DNA from: Nocardioides sp. YIM 152315
GTDB lineage: Bacteria; Actinomycetota; Actinomycetes; Propionibacteriales; Nocardioidaceae
Reading direction: 5' to 3'
DNA length: 64,000 bases
Assembly (NCBI RefSeq): GCF_029210375.1
Contig: NZ_JARGER010000037.1
Coordinates: forward strand, 293,342 to 357,341
How positions within the stretch are numbered: position 1 is the stretch's first letter; each line of letters begins with the position of its first letter. The position numbers and the translations under genes are program-made. The notes beneath the pieces are model-generated. The model saw nothing but the letters and a program-made list of their open reading frames with translations, searched no databases and was not told the origin of the DNA. Shown in pieces: positions 1 to 7,806 of the stretch.

Positions 1-118
1 GCCACACCTCCCCCATGCCGCCGGTCGCGAGCCGCCCGTCGAGCCGATAGCGCCGGGAGTCGTCGGCGTAGCCGTCTCCAGCTCCGCTGCCTGGTCCGTT
101 GCCTGGTGTCTGGGTCAC
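1..118 (-). CDS. Ser/Thr protein kinase, N-terminal fragment (PknA/PknB type)
   Basis: Only the first 39 codons lie in the window. From a GTG start they read VTQTPGNG..., then RRYRLDGRL followed by ATGGMGEVW, which is the glycine-rich ATP-binding loop of Hanks-type kinases. The GTG overlaps the pbpA stop (GTGA), so the gene is the next member of the same minus-strand operon. In actinobacteria pknA and pknB follow pbpA and regulate growth and division by phosphorylating FHA proteins and cell-wall enzymes. The fragment is too short to tell PknA from PknB. Confidence 0.85.
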   Translation of the reverse strand, partial: MTQTPGNGPGSGAGDGYADDSRRYRLDGRLATGGMGEVW

Positions 119-1587
119 CGGATCACCGCCTCCATCACTGCCTTGGCGATCGGACCGCCGAGCAGGCCGCCGGCAATCTCGTCGCGCGGGATGTCGGACT
201 TCTGGATCATCACGGCCACCGCGACCTCCGGGTTGTCGGCCGGGGCGAACGAGATGAACCAGGCGTACGGCGAGCGCTCGCTCTGGCCGGTCTGCGCGGT
301 GCCGGTCTTGCCGGCGACGTCGATGCCGGGGATCGCGGCGGGGGACGCCGTGCCGCTGTCGACGGTGGAGACCATCAGCTCGGTGACCTCGTTCGCGGCC
401 GTGGCCGACACCGCCTGCGAGAGCTCCTCCGGGTCGGTCTTGTCGAGCACGTTGAGGTCGGCCGCCTGCTCCTCGTCGACGAGGTAGGGCTTCATCACGG
501 TGCCGTCGTTGGCGAGCCCGGCCGCGACCATCGCCATCTGCAGCGGTGTCGCGGACACGTCGAACTGCCCGAAGCCCGTCATTCCCAGCTGCGCCTCGTC
601 GACGCCCTCGGGGAACTGGGAGATCGCCTGCGGCGACAGGTCGTCGAAGTAGTGCTGGTTGAAGCCGAAGCCCTCCGCGGTCTTCTCCATGTCCTCGGCC
701 CCGACCTCGCCGGCGATCTGGGCGAAGGAGGTGTTGCAGGAGTTCTCCATCGCCTGGGCGAACGGGATCTTGCTCCCGTTGGCGCCGCACGAGCGCCCCT
801 CGTTGTCGATCTGGCCGGTCGGGCCGTGCGTCAGCGGGAGCTGGTAGGTCACGCCGCCGGGCACCTGCGAGTCGGCGTCGTAGAGCCCCTTGTCGATCGC
901 GGCAGCCGCGGTCACGACCTTGAACGTCGAGCCCGGTGGCAGGCGGGTCTGGATCGCGCGGTTGAGCAGCGGCTCGGACGGGTCCTCGTTGAGCTGCTTG
1001 GACTTCTTCGTCACGGCGCCGAGGTCGTGGGAGGCGAGCTGGTTGGGGTCGTAGGTCGGGAGCGAGACCATCGCCAGGACCTTGCCGGTGTTGGGCTCCA
1101 GCGCCACCACGGAGCCCTCGATGTCGCCGCCGAGCGCCTTCAGCCCGTCGTACGCCGCCTGCTGCGCCGCCGGGTTGATCGTCAGGCCCACGTTGCCGCC
1201 CTGGGCCGGCTTCCCGCCGAGCAGGTCCAGCAGGTTGGTCACGAACAGCCGCGGGTCGTCGCCGGAGAGCACGCCGTTCCTGGTCTGCTCGATGCCGGTG
1301 GCGCCGAAGTAGGAGAAGTAGCCGGTGATCGGCGCGTAGACGAACGGCTTGGGATAGGTGCGCTGGAACTTGTACTCGTCGTCGGCCTCGACGCTCTCGG
1401 CGACGGGCGTGCGGCCGACCAGGATCGCGCCGCGCTCCTGGGAGTACGACGCCACCTGGACCCGCCGGTTGCGCGGGTCGTCGTTGAGGGCGCCCGCCTT
1501 CCAGTACTGCACGTAGGTCGCGTTGATCATCAGCGCGAGGAAGAGCAGCAGGCAGAAGATCGAGACGGTGCGGATCGGCTTGTTCAC
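115..1587 (-). CDS. pbpA: Penicillin-binding protein, class B transpeptidase
   Basis: This 490-aa transpeptidase cross-links peptidoglycan outside the membrane. It has one N-terminal membrane anchor (residues about 7-27), a dimerisation region, and a transpeptidase domain with all three penicillin-binding motifs: STFK (Ser about 220), SCN (about 283) and KTGT (about 427). The GTG start overlaps the rodA stop (GTGA), and the stop overlaps the kinase start. Position and length fit the actinobacterial PbpA that pairs with the SEDS protein RodA encoded just upstream. The family is certain; the symbol rests on synteny. Confidence 0.94.
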   Translation of the reverse strand: MNKPIRTVSIFCLLLFLALMINATYVQYWKAGALNDDPRNRRVQVASYSQERGAILVGRTPVAESVEADDEYKFQRTYPKPFVYAPITGYFSYFGATGIEQTRNGVLSGDDPRLFVTNLLDLLGGKPAQGGNVGLTINPAAQQAAYDGLKALGGDIEGSVVALEPNTGKVLAMVSLPTYDPNQLASHDLGAVTKKSKQLNEDPSEPLLNRAIQTRLPPGSTFKVVTAAAAIDKGLYDADSQVPGGVTYQLPLTHGPTGQIDNEGRSCGANGSKIPFAQAMENSCNTSFAQIAGEVGAEDMEKTAEGFGFNQHYFDDLSPQAISQFPEGVDEAQLGMTGFGQFDVSATPLQMAMVAAGLANDGTVMKPYLVDEEQAADLNVLDKTDPEELSQAVSATAANEVTELMVSTVDSGTASPAAIPGIDVAGKTGTAQTGQSERSPYAWFISFAPADNPEVAVAVMIQKSDIPRDEIAGGLLGGPIAKAVMEAVIR

Positions 1588-2990
1588 GACGTTCCTCCCA
1601 GACGCACGACCTGGGTGGCGTCCTCGCTGAAGGCCGCGGTGTCGTCGGAGACGGTGGGCAGCGGCCGCCGCGCCTGGTCGGAGATGCGCAGCAGCACCGC
1701 GACGATCACCCAGTTGGCGACCAGCGACGAGCCGCCGTACGCGAGGAAGGGCGTGGTCAGGCCGGTGATCGGGATCAGCCCGGTGACGCCGCCGGCGACA
1801 ACGAAGACCTGCAGCGCGATCGCACTGCCCAGGCCGGTGGCGACGAGCTTGCCGAAGCCGTCGCGGCAGATCAGCGCCGTGCGCAGAGCCCGCTCGACGA
1901 TGAGGCCGTACATCATCAGCACCGCGATCAGGGCGGTCAGGCCGAGCTCCTCGCCGATGGAGGCGAGGATGAAGTCGGACTCCGCGAACGGCACCCGGTC
2001 GGGGTCGCCGTTGCCGAAGCCGCGGCCGATGAGACCGCCCCAGCCCAGGCCGAACTTCGCCTCGATCGGCTGGAAGCTCTCACCGGAGTCGTAGAAGTCG
2101 AAGGGGTTGAGCCAGATGTCGAACCGCTCCCGGACGTGACCGAAGAGGAAGTAGGCGAGGGCCGCGCCGCCGACGAACAGCAGCCCGCCGACGACCAGCC
2201 AGCCGGGTCGCTCGGTCGCGACGTAGAGCATGATCAGGAAGAGGCCGAAGAACAGCAGGCTGGAGCCGAGGTCGCGCTGGAAGACGAGGATGCCGAGGCT
2301 GACCAGCCACATGACGAGGATCGGCCCGAGGTCGCGGCCGCGGGGCAGGTCGACGAAGAGCACCCGTCGCCCGGCGAGCGCGAGGGCGTCGCGGTGGAGC
2401 ACGAGGTAGCCGGCGACCGCGATCACCAGCAGCACCTTGGCGACCTCGCCGGGCTGGAAGCTGAAGGGGCCGAGCCGGATCCAGATCCGCGCGCCGTAGA
2501 CGGTCCGGCCGAGGCCGGGCAGCAGCGGCAGCAGCAGCAGCACGATCGCCGCGAGGCCGCTGGTGTAGGTGAAGCGCTGGAGCACGCGGTGGTCGCGGAC
2601 CGCGATCAGCGTCACGACGAAGAGCACGACGCCGAGCGTCATCCACGTCAGTTGCTGCTGGGCGAACTCGTGGAAGCGACCCTCCGCCTCGCGCGCGAGG
2701 TCGATGCGGTGGATCACGGCCAGACCGAGCCCGTTGAGGGCCGCGACGACCGGCAGCAGCACGGGATCGGCGTACGGCGCGACGAAGCGGATCACGAGGT
2801 GGGCGCCGATCACGAGGCCGGCGAGCCAGGCGCCGTACCCGAACAGGTCGGGCGGCACCTCCTCCTCGACGCCGATGCCGACGGCGGCGTACGCCCCGAC
2901 GCCCACGACCAGCGCGAGGACGAGCAGGAAGAGCTCCGCACCCCGCCGGCGGCGGTGCACGAACCCGAGGAGAGACGACGGCTGGGCCAC
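1584..2990 (-). CDS. rodA: SEDS-family peptidoglycan glycosyltransferase (RodA/FtsW)
   Basis: A polytopic membrane protein of 468 aa with about ten hydrophobic segments. It carries SEDS signatures: QRDLGSS with the conserved catalytic Asp, the ESDFILASIGEELG loop, and GLIPITGLTTPF...GGSS near the C-terminus. SEDS proteins polymerise lipid II together with a class B PBP, here PbpA, which overlaps by 4 bp. The reading frame stays open far upstream, but the stretch opposite pstP is not RodA-like. I start at GTG 2990 (VAQPSSLLGF), 2 bp past the pstP stop, with a GGGAGAG ribosome site. Confidence 0.93.
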   Translation of the reverse strand: MAQPSSLLGFVHRRRRGAELFLLVLALVVGVGAYAAVGIGVEEEVPPDLFGYGAWLAGLVIGAHLVIRFVAPYADPVLLPVVAALNGLGLAVIHRIDLAREAEGRFHEFAQQQLTWMTLGVVLFVVTLIAVRDHRVLQRFTYTSGLAAIVLLLLPLLPGLGRTVYGARIWIRLGPFSFQPGEVAKVLLVIAVAGYLVLHRDALALAGRRVLFVDLPRGRDLGPILVMWLVSLGILVFQRDLGSSLLFFGLFLIMLYVATERPGWLVVGGLLFVGGAALAYFLFGHVRERFDIWLNPFDFYDSGESFQPIEAKFGLGWGGLIGRGFGNGDPDRVPFAESDFILASIGEELGLTALIAVLMMYGLIVERALRTALICRDGFGKLVATGLGSAIALQVFVVAGGVTGLIPITGLTTPFLAYGGSSLVANWVIVAVLLRISDQARRPLPTVSDDTAAFSEDATQVVRLGGTS

Positions 2991-2992
2991 GC

Positions 2993-4423
2993 TCAGCTCT
3001 CTCCCGAACTCTGGGCCGAACTCTGGGCCGAGCTCTGGGCCGAGCTCTGGGCCGGACTCTGGGCCGAGCTCTGGGCCGAGCTCTCGTCGGTGGGCTGGTC
3101 GGACGGCTGGGTCTCCTGGTTGTCGGCCAGGTTCTGCACGGTCTGGCGGGCGTCGTCGAGGTCCTCGGCGGAGATGCCCTCCTGCACCTTCCCGGAGTCG
3201 AAGTCCGACAGCCGGTCCAGGGCGAGGTCGGTGGTCTCGTACGGCTCCGACAGGTCGAAGCCGCCGACCGAGGCGTTGACGCCGCGGAAGATGACGACGG
3301 TGCCGTCCTCCTCGCCGACGTAGTACTGGTGCTGCGACCACGACCAGAGCGCCGCGACCGCCAGCCACGCCAGCCCGACCAGGGTGACGGCGCCGAAGAC
3401 GCGCCGGGCCCACGTGTATCGGCGCGGCCCCCGCGGCGCGTAGCGGGCCGCCTCGGGGTCGATCGGGTCGGCGGTGATCGCGTACGGCACGTCGTCGGGG
3501 AGGTCGGCCGGGATCGGGTCGAGCTCCCCGGTGTCACCCGAGCGGTGCCCGCGGAAGAGGCCACCGGTGCGGCCGCGCTGGACCCGGCGGTCCGCCGCCG
3601 CGCCCACGACGAGCGGCTCCACCGGGGCCGGGTCGGCCCCGGTGGCCTCGAGCACGTCGGCGACCACGCAGGTGACGTTGTCGGTGCTGCCGGCCTCGAG
3701 GCTGGCGCGGACCAGTTCGACCGCGGCGTACTCCGGGCTGCCGGTCGAGAGGATGTCGGCGAGCCGCCCGTCGTCGAGCGCGCCGCTCGCCCCGTCGCTG
3801 CAGACCAGGAGCCGGTCGCCGGGGACGACCTCGAGCACGGACAGGTCCGGCTCGCTGTCGCTCACGGCGTCGACGGCCCGCAGGATCAGGTTGCGGTGGG
3901 GGTGGACCTTCGCCTCGTCCTCGGTGATCCGGCCCTCGTCGATGAGGGTCTGCACGAACGTGTGGTCGGTGGTGAGCTGCCGGACGGTGCCGTCGCGGAA
4001 GAGGTAGGCTCGGCTGTCGCCGACGTGGCCGACACCGATGCGGAACCCGTCGAAGGCGAGCAGGGACGCGGTCGTGCTGGTGCCGCTGAGCGCGGGGTCC
4101 TCGTCGACGAGCTCGACCAGCCGGTCGTGCGCGCGGTGCACGGCGCCGGCGATCCGGCCGAGCAGGTCGTCGGCGGAGTCGCTGGTCGGGGGCTGGTCCA
4201 GCCGGCGCAGCTGGCCGATCGCGGTCGACGAGGCGAGGTCGCCGCGGACCGCGCCGCCGACGCCGTCGCAGACCGCGAGCAGCCAGGGGCCGGCGTACCC
4301 GGAGTCCTGGTTCTCCCGGCGCACCCGGCCGACGTCGGAGACGGCGCCGTAGTCGAGTCGGAAGCGCGGAGCCGGTTGACCCGTCGGCTGGCCCGTCGGC
4401 TGCCCTGTCGGCTGGTCGGTCAT
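2993..4423 (-). CDS. pstP: PP2C-type Ser/Thr protein phosphatase, membrane-anchored
   Basis: The phosphatase that reverses the PknA/PknB phosphorylations. The PP2C domain covers residues about 20-260, with metal-binding CDGVGG (about 52-57), GDSRAY (about 135-140), CSDG (about 208-211) and STDN (about 246-249). A juxtamembrane linker leads to one transmembrane helix at about 340-362 and an extracytoplasmic domain. Both ends are repetitive: a TGQP repeat after the start and an A-Q-S-S repeat at the C-terminus. ATG 4423 lies 6 bp after the fhaB stop, and the operon order matches other actinobacteria. Confidence 0.94.
   Translation of the reverse strand: MTDQPTGQPTGQPTGQPAPRFRLDYGAVSDVGRVRRENQDSGYAGPWLLAVCDGVGGAVRGDLASSTAIGQLRRLDQPPTSDSADDLLGRIAGAVHRAHDRLVELVDEDPALSGTSTTASLLAFDGFRIGVGHVGDSRAYLFRDGTVRQLTTDHTFVQTLIDEGRITEDEAKVHPHRNLILRAVDAVSDSEPDLSVLEVVPGDRLLVCSDGASGALDDGRLADILSTGSPEYAAVELVRASLEAGSTDNVTCVVADVLEATGADPAPVEPLVVGAAADRRVQRGRTGGLFRGHRSGDTGELDPIPADLPDDVPYAITADPIDPEAARYAPRGPRRYTWARRVFGAVTLVGLAWLAVAALWSWSQHQYYVGEEDGTVVIFRGVNASVGGFDLSEPYETTDLALDRLSDFDSGKVQEGISAEDLDDARQTVQNLADNQETQPSDQPTDESSAQSSAQSPAQSSAQSSAQSSAQSSGES
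3006..3077 (-). repeat. 12-bp tandem repeat in the 3' end of pstP
   Basis: Six near-identical 12-bp units (consensus gagctctgggcc on the plus strand, with gaa/gga variants) run head to tail inside pstP and encode repeated A-Q-S-S/P on the minus strand. Because the unit is four codons, copy-number change would not break the frame. A partial unit follows at 3078-3085. The same gene also has three 12-bp TGQP repeats near its start (about 4375-4410). Confidence 0.85.
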
Positions 4424-4429
4424 CGGCAG

Positions 4430-4906
4430 CTACTTCCGGAGCTCGATGATGGTCTTGCCGACGCGCACCCGCGTGCCGAGGGTGATGGTCGTGGGCTGGG
4501 TGATCCGCACGGTCCCGACGTACGTGCCGTTGGTGGAGCCGAGGTCCTCGACGAACCACTGGTCGCCGGAGGCCGCGATGCGCGCGTGCCGGGTGGACAC
4601 GTAGTCGTCGTCGAGGCGGATCGCCGCGTCGGTGCCGCGGCCGATCAGGATCGGTGCCTGGGCGAGCTCGGCGCGCTCGCCGACGTTGGAGCCCTCGGTG
4701 ACGATCGCGTGCGTGGGGGCGCCGCGGCGCTTGCCGGGCTTGGGCTCCTTGGGCGGCTTGGGCGCCTTGCCCCCGCCGCCGCGGGCCGCCTCCGGGACGC
4801 GCGCACCGAACATGTCGGAGCGGATCACCGAGATCGCGGAGAGCACGAAGATCCACAGGATCGCCAGGTACGCGATGCGCACCAGGAACAGCGTCAGCTC
4901 GGACAT
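4430..4906 (-). CDS. fhaB: FHA-domain protein FhaB (FipA)
   Basis: A 158-aa protein with one N-terminal transmembrane helix (residues about 5-27), a basic/proline linker, and a C-terminal forkhead-associated domain. The phosphothreonine-binding residues are visible: LIGRGTD, the S-T-R-H turn, and GSTNGT. FhaB-type proteins recruit phosphorylated partners to the division and cell-wall machinery. It lies 10 bp from fhaA and 6 bp from pstP. Family and synteny agree. Confidence 0.92.
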   Translation of the reverse strand: MSELTLFLVRIAYLAILWIFVLSAISVIRSDMFGARVPEAARGGGGKAPKPPKEPKPGKRRGAPTHAIVTEGSNVGERAELAQAPILIGRGTDAAIRLDDDYVSTRHARIAASGDQWFVEDLGSTNGTYVGTVRITQPTTITLGTRVRVGKTIIELRK

Positions 4907-4916
4907 GCTGCCTGCC

Positions 4917-5624
4917 TCACCGGTCCTCGAGGATGCGGACGACGAGCTTGGTGTTGCCGACCCGGACCTCCGAGCCGTCGCGGAGACCGGTGGCCGTGAT
5001 GCGGTGGCCGTCGACGAGCATCCCGTTGGTCGACCCGAGGTCGTGCACCTCGACGGCGATCCCGCGCGAGCCGCCGCCGGTCACGAAGAACTCGACGTGC
5101 CGCCGGCTCACGCCGGGGTCGTTGATGCGCAGGTCGGCCTCGGTGCCGCGCCCCACCACCAGGCCCGGCGGCTGGAGCGGGTGGCGCGTGCCGTTGACCT
5201 CGAGGAACGCGCGCGCCCGGCCCACCTGGGTTGCCGTCGCGTCGCTGGTGATCTTGGCCTGGGCCTTGCTGAGGATCCGGAACCGCCCGGTCGTCAGGTC
5301 GCCCGCGGCGTCGAACGCGATGCTCACCGGGCCCGGGAACACGTAGCTCTGCTCGTCGGCGTGGTCGCGCAGCTGCCGGACCAGGTCGTCGGCGAGGGCG
5401 CTGTCGTAGGGCGCGAGCCGCTCGAGGTCGGTGGCGGAGAGCTCGACGTGGAAGTCGTTGGGCACCAGCCGGCGGTCGCGGGAGAGGATCTGCGCGTTGT
5501 TGTCGCACTCGCGCTGGAGCGCCGCGGCGATCTCGACCGGCTGCACCGCGGAGCGGAAGGCGCGGGCGAACGCGCCCGAGATCATCTGCTCGAGCTTGTC
5601 CTCGAGTCGCTGGATCCCGCCCAC
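4917..5624 (-). CDS. fhaA: FHA-domain protein FhaA, short form
   Basis: First gene of the operon, 235 aa. The N-terminal DUF3662 domain begins GGIQRLEDKLEQM (residues 2-14), and a C-terminal FHA domain carries VVGRGTEAD, VSRRH and GSTNGM. FHA domains bind phosphothreonine on kinase substrates; FhaA of mycobacteria binds the phosphorylated MurJ pseudokinase. Mycobacterial FhaA is about twice as long because of a proline-rich linker between the domains, which is missing here. The frame is open well upstream, but GTG 5624 sits behind a textbook GGAAGGAGG site and begins exactly at the DUF3662 domain. Confidence 0.92.
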   Translation of the reverse strand: MGGIQRLEDKLEQMISGAFARAFRSAVQPVEIAAALQRECDNNAQILSRDRRLVPNDFHVELSATDLERLAPYDSALADDLVRQLRDHADEQSYVFPGPVSIAFDAAGDLTTGRFRILSKAQAKITSDATATQVGRARAFLEVNGTRHPLQPPGLVVGRGTEADLRINDPGVSRRHVEFFVTGGGSRGIAVEVHDLGSTNGMLVDGHRITATGLRDGSEVRVGNTKLVVRILEDR

Positions 5625-5845
5625 GTGCCCTCCTTCCGTCCCAGTCGTCCGGCCCCGGCGTCGGTGCAGCCCGGGGTCGGTCCCGGTCGTCGTGCCCGCT
5701 GCCCGGGCAGCAGAAACCGGAGCCACCCGACCGGGAGGCCGAGTTTCGACGATCGTATCGGGGTCGCGCAGCCGGTCGGGGGACGGCGGGGGCGCGCCCC
5801 GCGGGAGGCCCTCGCCCCGGTTTGGGCGCACGCGCGCGACTGGGA

Positions 5846-5851
5846 TAGCCT
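5846..5851 (+). promoter_or_regulatory. Candidate -10 element for tRNA-Leu
   Basis: TAGCCT lies 13 nt before the first tRNA base, the right distance for a sigma-70-type start in a short leader. A poor -35-like TTGGGC occurs at 5822-5827 with an 18-bp spacer. The rest of 5625-5864 is the divergent leader shared with fhaA; I see nothing else firm in it. Confidence 0.4.
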
Positions 5852-5864
5852 GACCCCGCTTCAC

Positions 5865-5951
5865 GCGCGAGTGGCGGAATAGGCAGACGCGCACGGTTCA
5901 GGTCCGTGTGCCCGAAAGGGCGTGGGGGTTCAACTCCCCCCTCGCGCACCA
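5865..5951 (+). tRNA. tRNA-Leu (anticodon CAG)
   Basis: A complete class II tRNA of 87 nt. The acceptor stem GCGCGAG (5865-5871) pairs with CTCGCGC (5941-5947), followed by A and an encoded CCA (5949-5951). The anticodon stem CACGG/CCGTG encloses TTCAGGT, giving anticodon CAG (5899-5901), which reads CUG leucine codons. A long variable arm and the T arm GGGGGTTCAACTCCCCC are present. It stands alone between the fhaA operon and the catabolic block. Confidence 0.97.
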
Positions 5952-5992
5952 CGACGGTGGTTGAGGCGGCGCGCCAGTGCCGTCTCGAACCG

Positions 5993-6016
5993 GCCCCGGA
6001 TCCGAAGATCCGGGGC
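5993..6016 (+). terminator. Hairpin terminator after tRNA-Leu
   Basis: A perfect 10-bp GC-rich stem, GCCCCGGATC paired with GATCCGGGGC around a CGAA tetraloop, followed by a T-rich stretch (cttggttcattt). It sits 41 nt past the tRNA. A nearly identical hairpin occurs at 51794-51819. Confidence 0.8.
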
Positions 6017-6590
6017 TTGGTTCATTTCGGCAACGTTATTTTCCGCGGGGGCTTGGATTGCCTCGCGACGTTCTGTTGCCAGACCACAGAGAGGAGGCCC
6101 GTGGTCGGCGACGGCCGCGGATCCGGACGGCCATGTCCCGCAGCACCTGGGTGCCAGCCGACAGGCCTCCAGTCAGCCGGTCACACGACCTGGTGCGCAA
6201 CGCGATGGCCTCACCGCAGTCCAGCCTGGCGGGCGACTGGATTGATCTGCAGTCACTGACGACCAGGCTCGACGCCTGGGCCTGCGCGAGTCCGGACCCT
6301 CGACCTACCGGGCGGCTCCTGGTCGTTCTCGACGACGGCCGCGGAGACGTGCCCGGTCCCACGTGCGACCTCGGACATTTCGCGATCAACGGACAAGCCC
6401 ACTGCGTTCAGCGAGCCCCCTCGCTGGGTTGTGGGGGCCTCCGCTAGGAGTTCGAGATCAAGGCGGTGCGCTAGCGGCGGCGGCCCGACAGCGGGACGTT
6501 CCGGTGAGTGAGCCCGGCGCCTTCGCCGCCGACACGTCCCGGCTCTAGCGTTCAGGCTCGCCGACTACTGTCTGTGTAAGGAGCCGCTCG
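6017..6590. other. 574-bp stretch without a recognisable gene
   Basis: No open frame here resembles a protein family I know. Frames that are open in several phases lack the strong third-position GC of the neighbours. The stretch may hold decayed sequence plus the leader of the hydratase gene. A weak -10-like TACTGT is at 6566-6571, and the AAGGAG site for the next gene is at 6578-6583. Confidence 0.5.
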
Positions 6591-7403
6591 ATGTCCGTAC
6601 ATCCCGCCGTGTCCACTGCCGCCGTCTGCCAGGCCGCGCGCCGGTTGGGAGCCGCATCCGCAACCGGTACACCGTGCCCGCCGGTGCGGGATCTGATCGG
6701 AGCCGCGGACGTCGCGGCGGCGTACGCCGTCCAGCGACTGTTGGCCGAGGAGCGGCTAGGCGCCGGCGGGGTCGCGGTCGGCCGCAAGATCGGGCTGACC
6801 AATCCGGCCGTGCAGCGCCAACTCGGCGTGGAGCGCCCCGACTTCGGGACGTTGTTCGCAGACATGGAGTGCGCAGAGGACGCGCCGGTGCCGATGGATC
6901 GGTTGCTGCAGCCGAAGGTGGAGGCGGAGATCGCCTTTGTGCTGGCACGTGACCTCGGTGACGACGAGATCGACGTCGAGGTCGCACGGGCCGCGGTCGG
7001 CCACGCCGTGGCGGCGCTGGAGATCGTCGACAGCCGGATCGCCGACTGGGACATCACCTTCGGCGACACGGTGGCCGACAACGCCTCCAGCGGCCTCTAC
7101 GTGCTGGGTGCGACCGCCAGGGCCCTCGAGGACGTCGAGCCGGTCGACGTCGAGATGACGATGCGGGTCAACGGGACGACCGCGTCGACCGGCGAGGGCC
7201 GGGCCTGCCTGGGCGATCCGCTGGCGGCGCTGGCCTGGTTGGCGTCGACCGCCCGCGATCTCGGCGAGCCGCTGCGGGCCGGCGAGGTGGTTCTCTCCGG
7301 AGCGCTCGGACCGATGGTCGCCGTCCGGGCCGGCGACGAGGTCGAGGCGGACGTGACCGGGCTGGGCTCGGTGCGGGCGGTCTTCGGGGGCGCCGTCCGC
7401 TAG
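6591..7403 (+). CDS. 2-hydroxypenta-2,4-dienoate hydratase (2-keto-4-pentenoate hydratase)
   Basis: A 270-aa member of the fumarylacetoacetase-fold hydratases (MhpD/TesE/HsaE type). It adds water to 2-hydroxypentadienoate to give 4-hydroxy-2-oxovalerate in the lower meta-cleavage pathway. The predicted metal ligands are present: Glu111 and Glu113 in PKVEAE and Glu144 in ALEIVDSR, along with the RKIG loop at 65-68. AAGGAG precedes the ATG by 7 nt. Its product is the substrate of the aldolase at 21917-22942. A paralogue at 14296 lacks one of the glutamates. Confidence 0.9.
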   Translation: MSVHPAVSTAAVCQAARRLGAASATGTPCPPVRDLIGAADVAAAYAVQRLLAEERLGAGGVAVGRKIGLTNPAVQRQLGVERPDFGTLFADMECAEDAPVPMDRLLQPKVEAEIAFVLARDLGDDEIDVEVARAAVGHAVAALEIVDSRIADWDITFGDTVADNASSGLYVLGATARALEDVEPVDVEMTMRVNGTTASTGEGRACLGDPLAALAWLASTARDLGEPLRAGEVVLSGALGPMVAVRAGDEVEADVTGLGSVRAVFGGAVR

Positions 7404-7411
7404 ACGGAGCT

Positions 7412-7765
7412 TCAGGCAGAGTGCTCGGCGACGAAGTCCGCGACGAACTCGGTGTCGTCGCCCACGTCGCCCACCAGTTGCGCGCCGCCCGGGTTGCCCA
7501 GGGGGGCGTCACGACCCGGCAGCGGCAGCTCGAAGAACGCCACGGAGTCCTCCAGGAACGCCTTGAGATCGGGGTCCTTGCGCGCCCGGCGGTCGACGGA
7601 GATCGCCTCGACCGGGCACTCGACCTCGCACGCGCCGCAGTCGATGCACTCGGCACCGTTGATGTAGCTCTTCCGGCTGCCGACGTAGATGCAGTCGACG
7701 GGGCAGACCTCGATGCACGACCGGTCGAGGACGTCGATGCAGTTGGCGCCGATGATGTAGCTCAT
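7412..7765 (-). CDS. 7Fe ferredoxin ([3Fe-4S][4Fe-4S])
   Basis: A 117-aa ferredoxin. Cysteine spacing matches Azotobacter FdI with a one-residue offset: Cys9, 17 and 50 would bind the [3Fe-4S] cluster, Cys21, 40, 43 and 46 the [4Fe-4S] cluster, and Cys25 is the extra free cysteine. The tail of about 60 residues is typical of FdxA/FdxC-type proteins. It lies 41 bp downstream of a ferredoxin reductase gene on the same strand and ends 8 bp from the convergent hydratase. The pair probably feeds electrons to the Rieske oxygenase encoded divergently at 9073. Confidence 0.93.
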   Translation of the reverse strand: MSYIIGANCIDVLDRSCIEVCPVDCIYVGSRKSYINGAECIDCGACEVECPVEAISVDRRARKDPDLKAFLEDSVAFFELPLPGRDAPLGNPGGAQLVGDVGDDTEFVADFVAEHSA

Positions 7766-7806
7766 GGTTCGGGTTCCTGTCCTACGGGTGCGGGAGTCGC
7801 CGGGAC

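Noticed and set aside
106..2094. Very long plus-strand open frame opposite pbpA and rodA
   Set aside because: It is the antisense shadow of GC-rich genes; its composition (H, R, G, V, L runs) has no protein-like pattern and the minus-strand genes are unmistakable.
2994..3085. CRISPR-like array
   Set aside because: The repeats are 12-bp direct tandem units without spacers inside a coding region.
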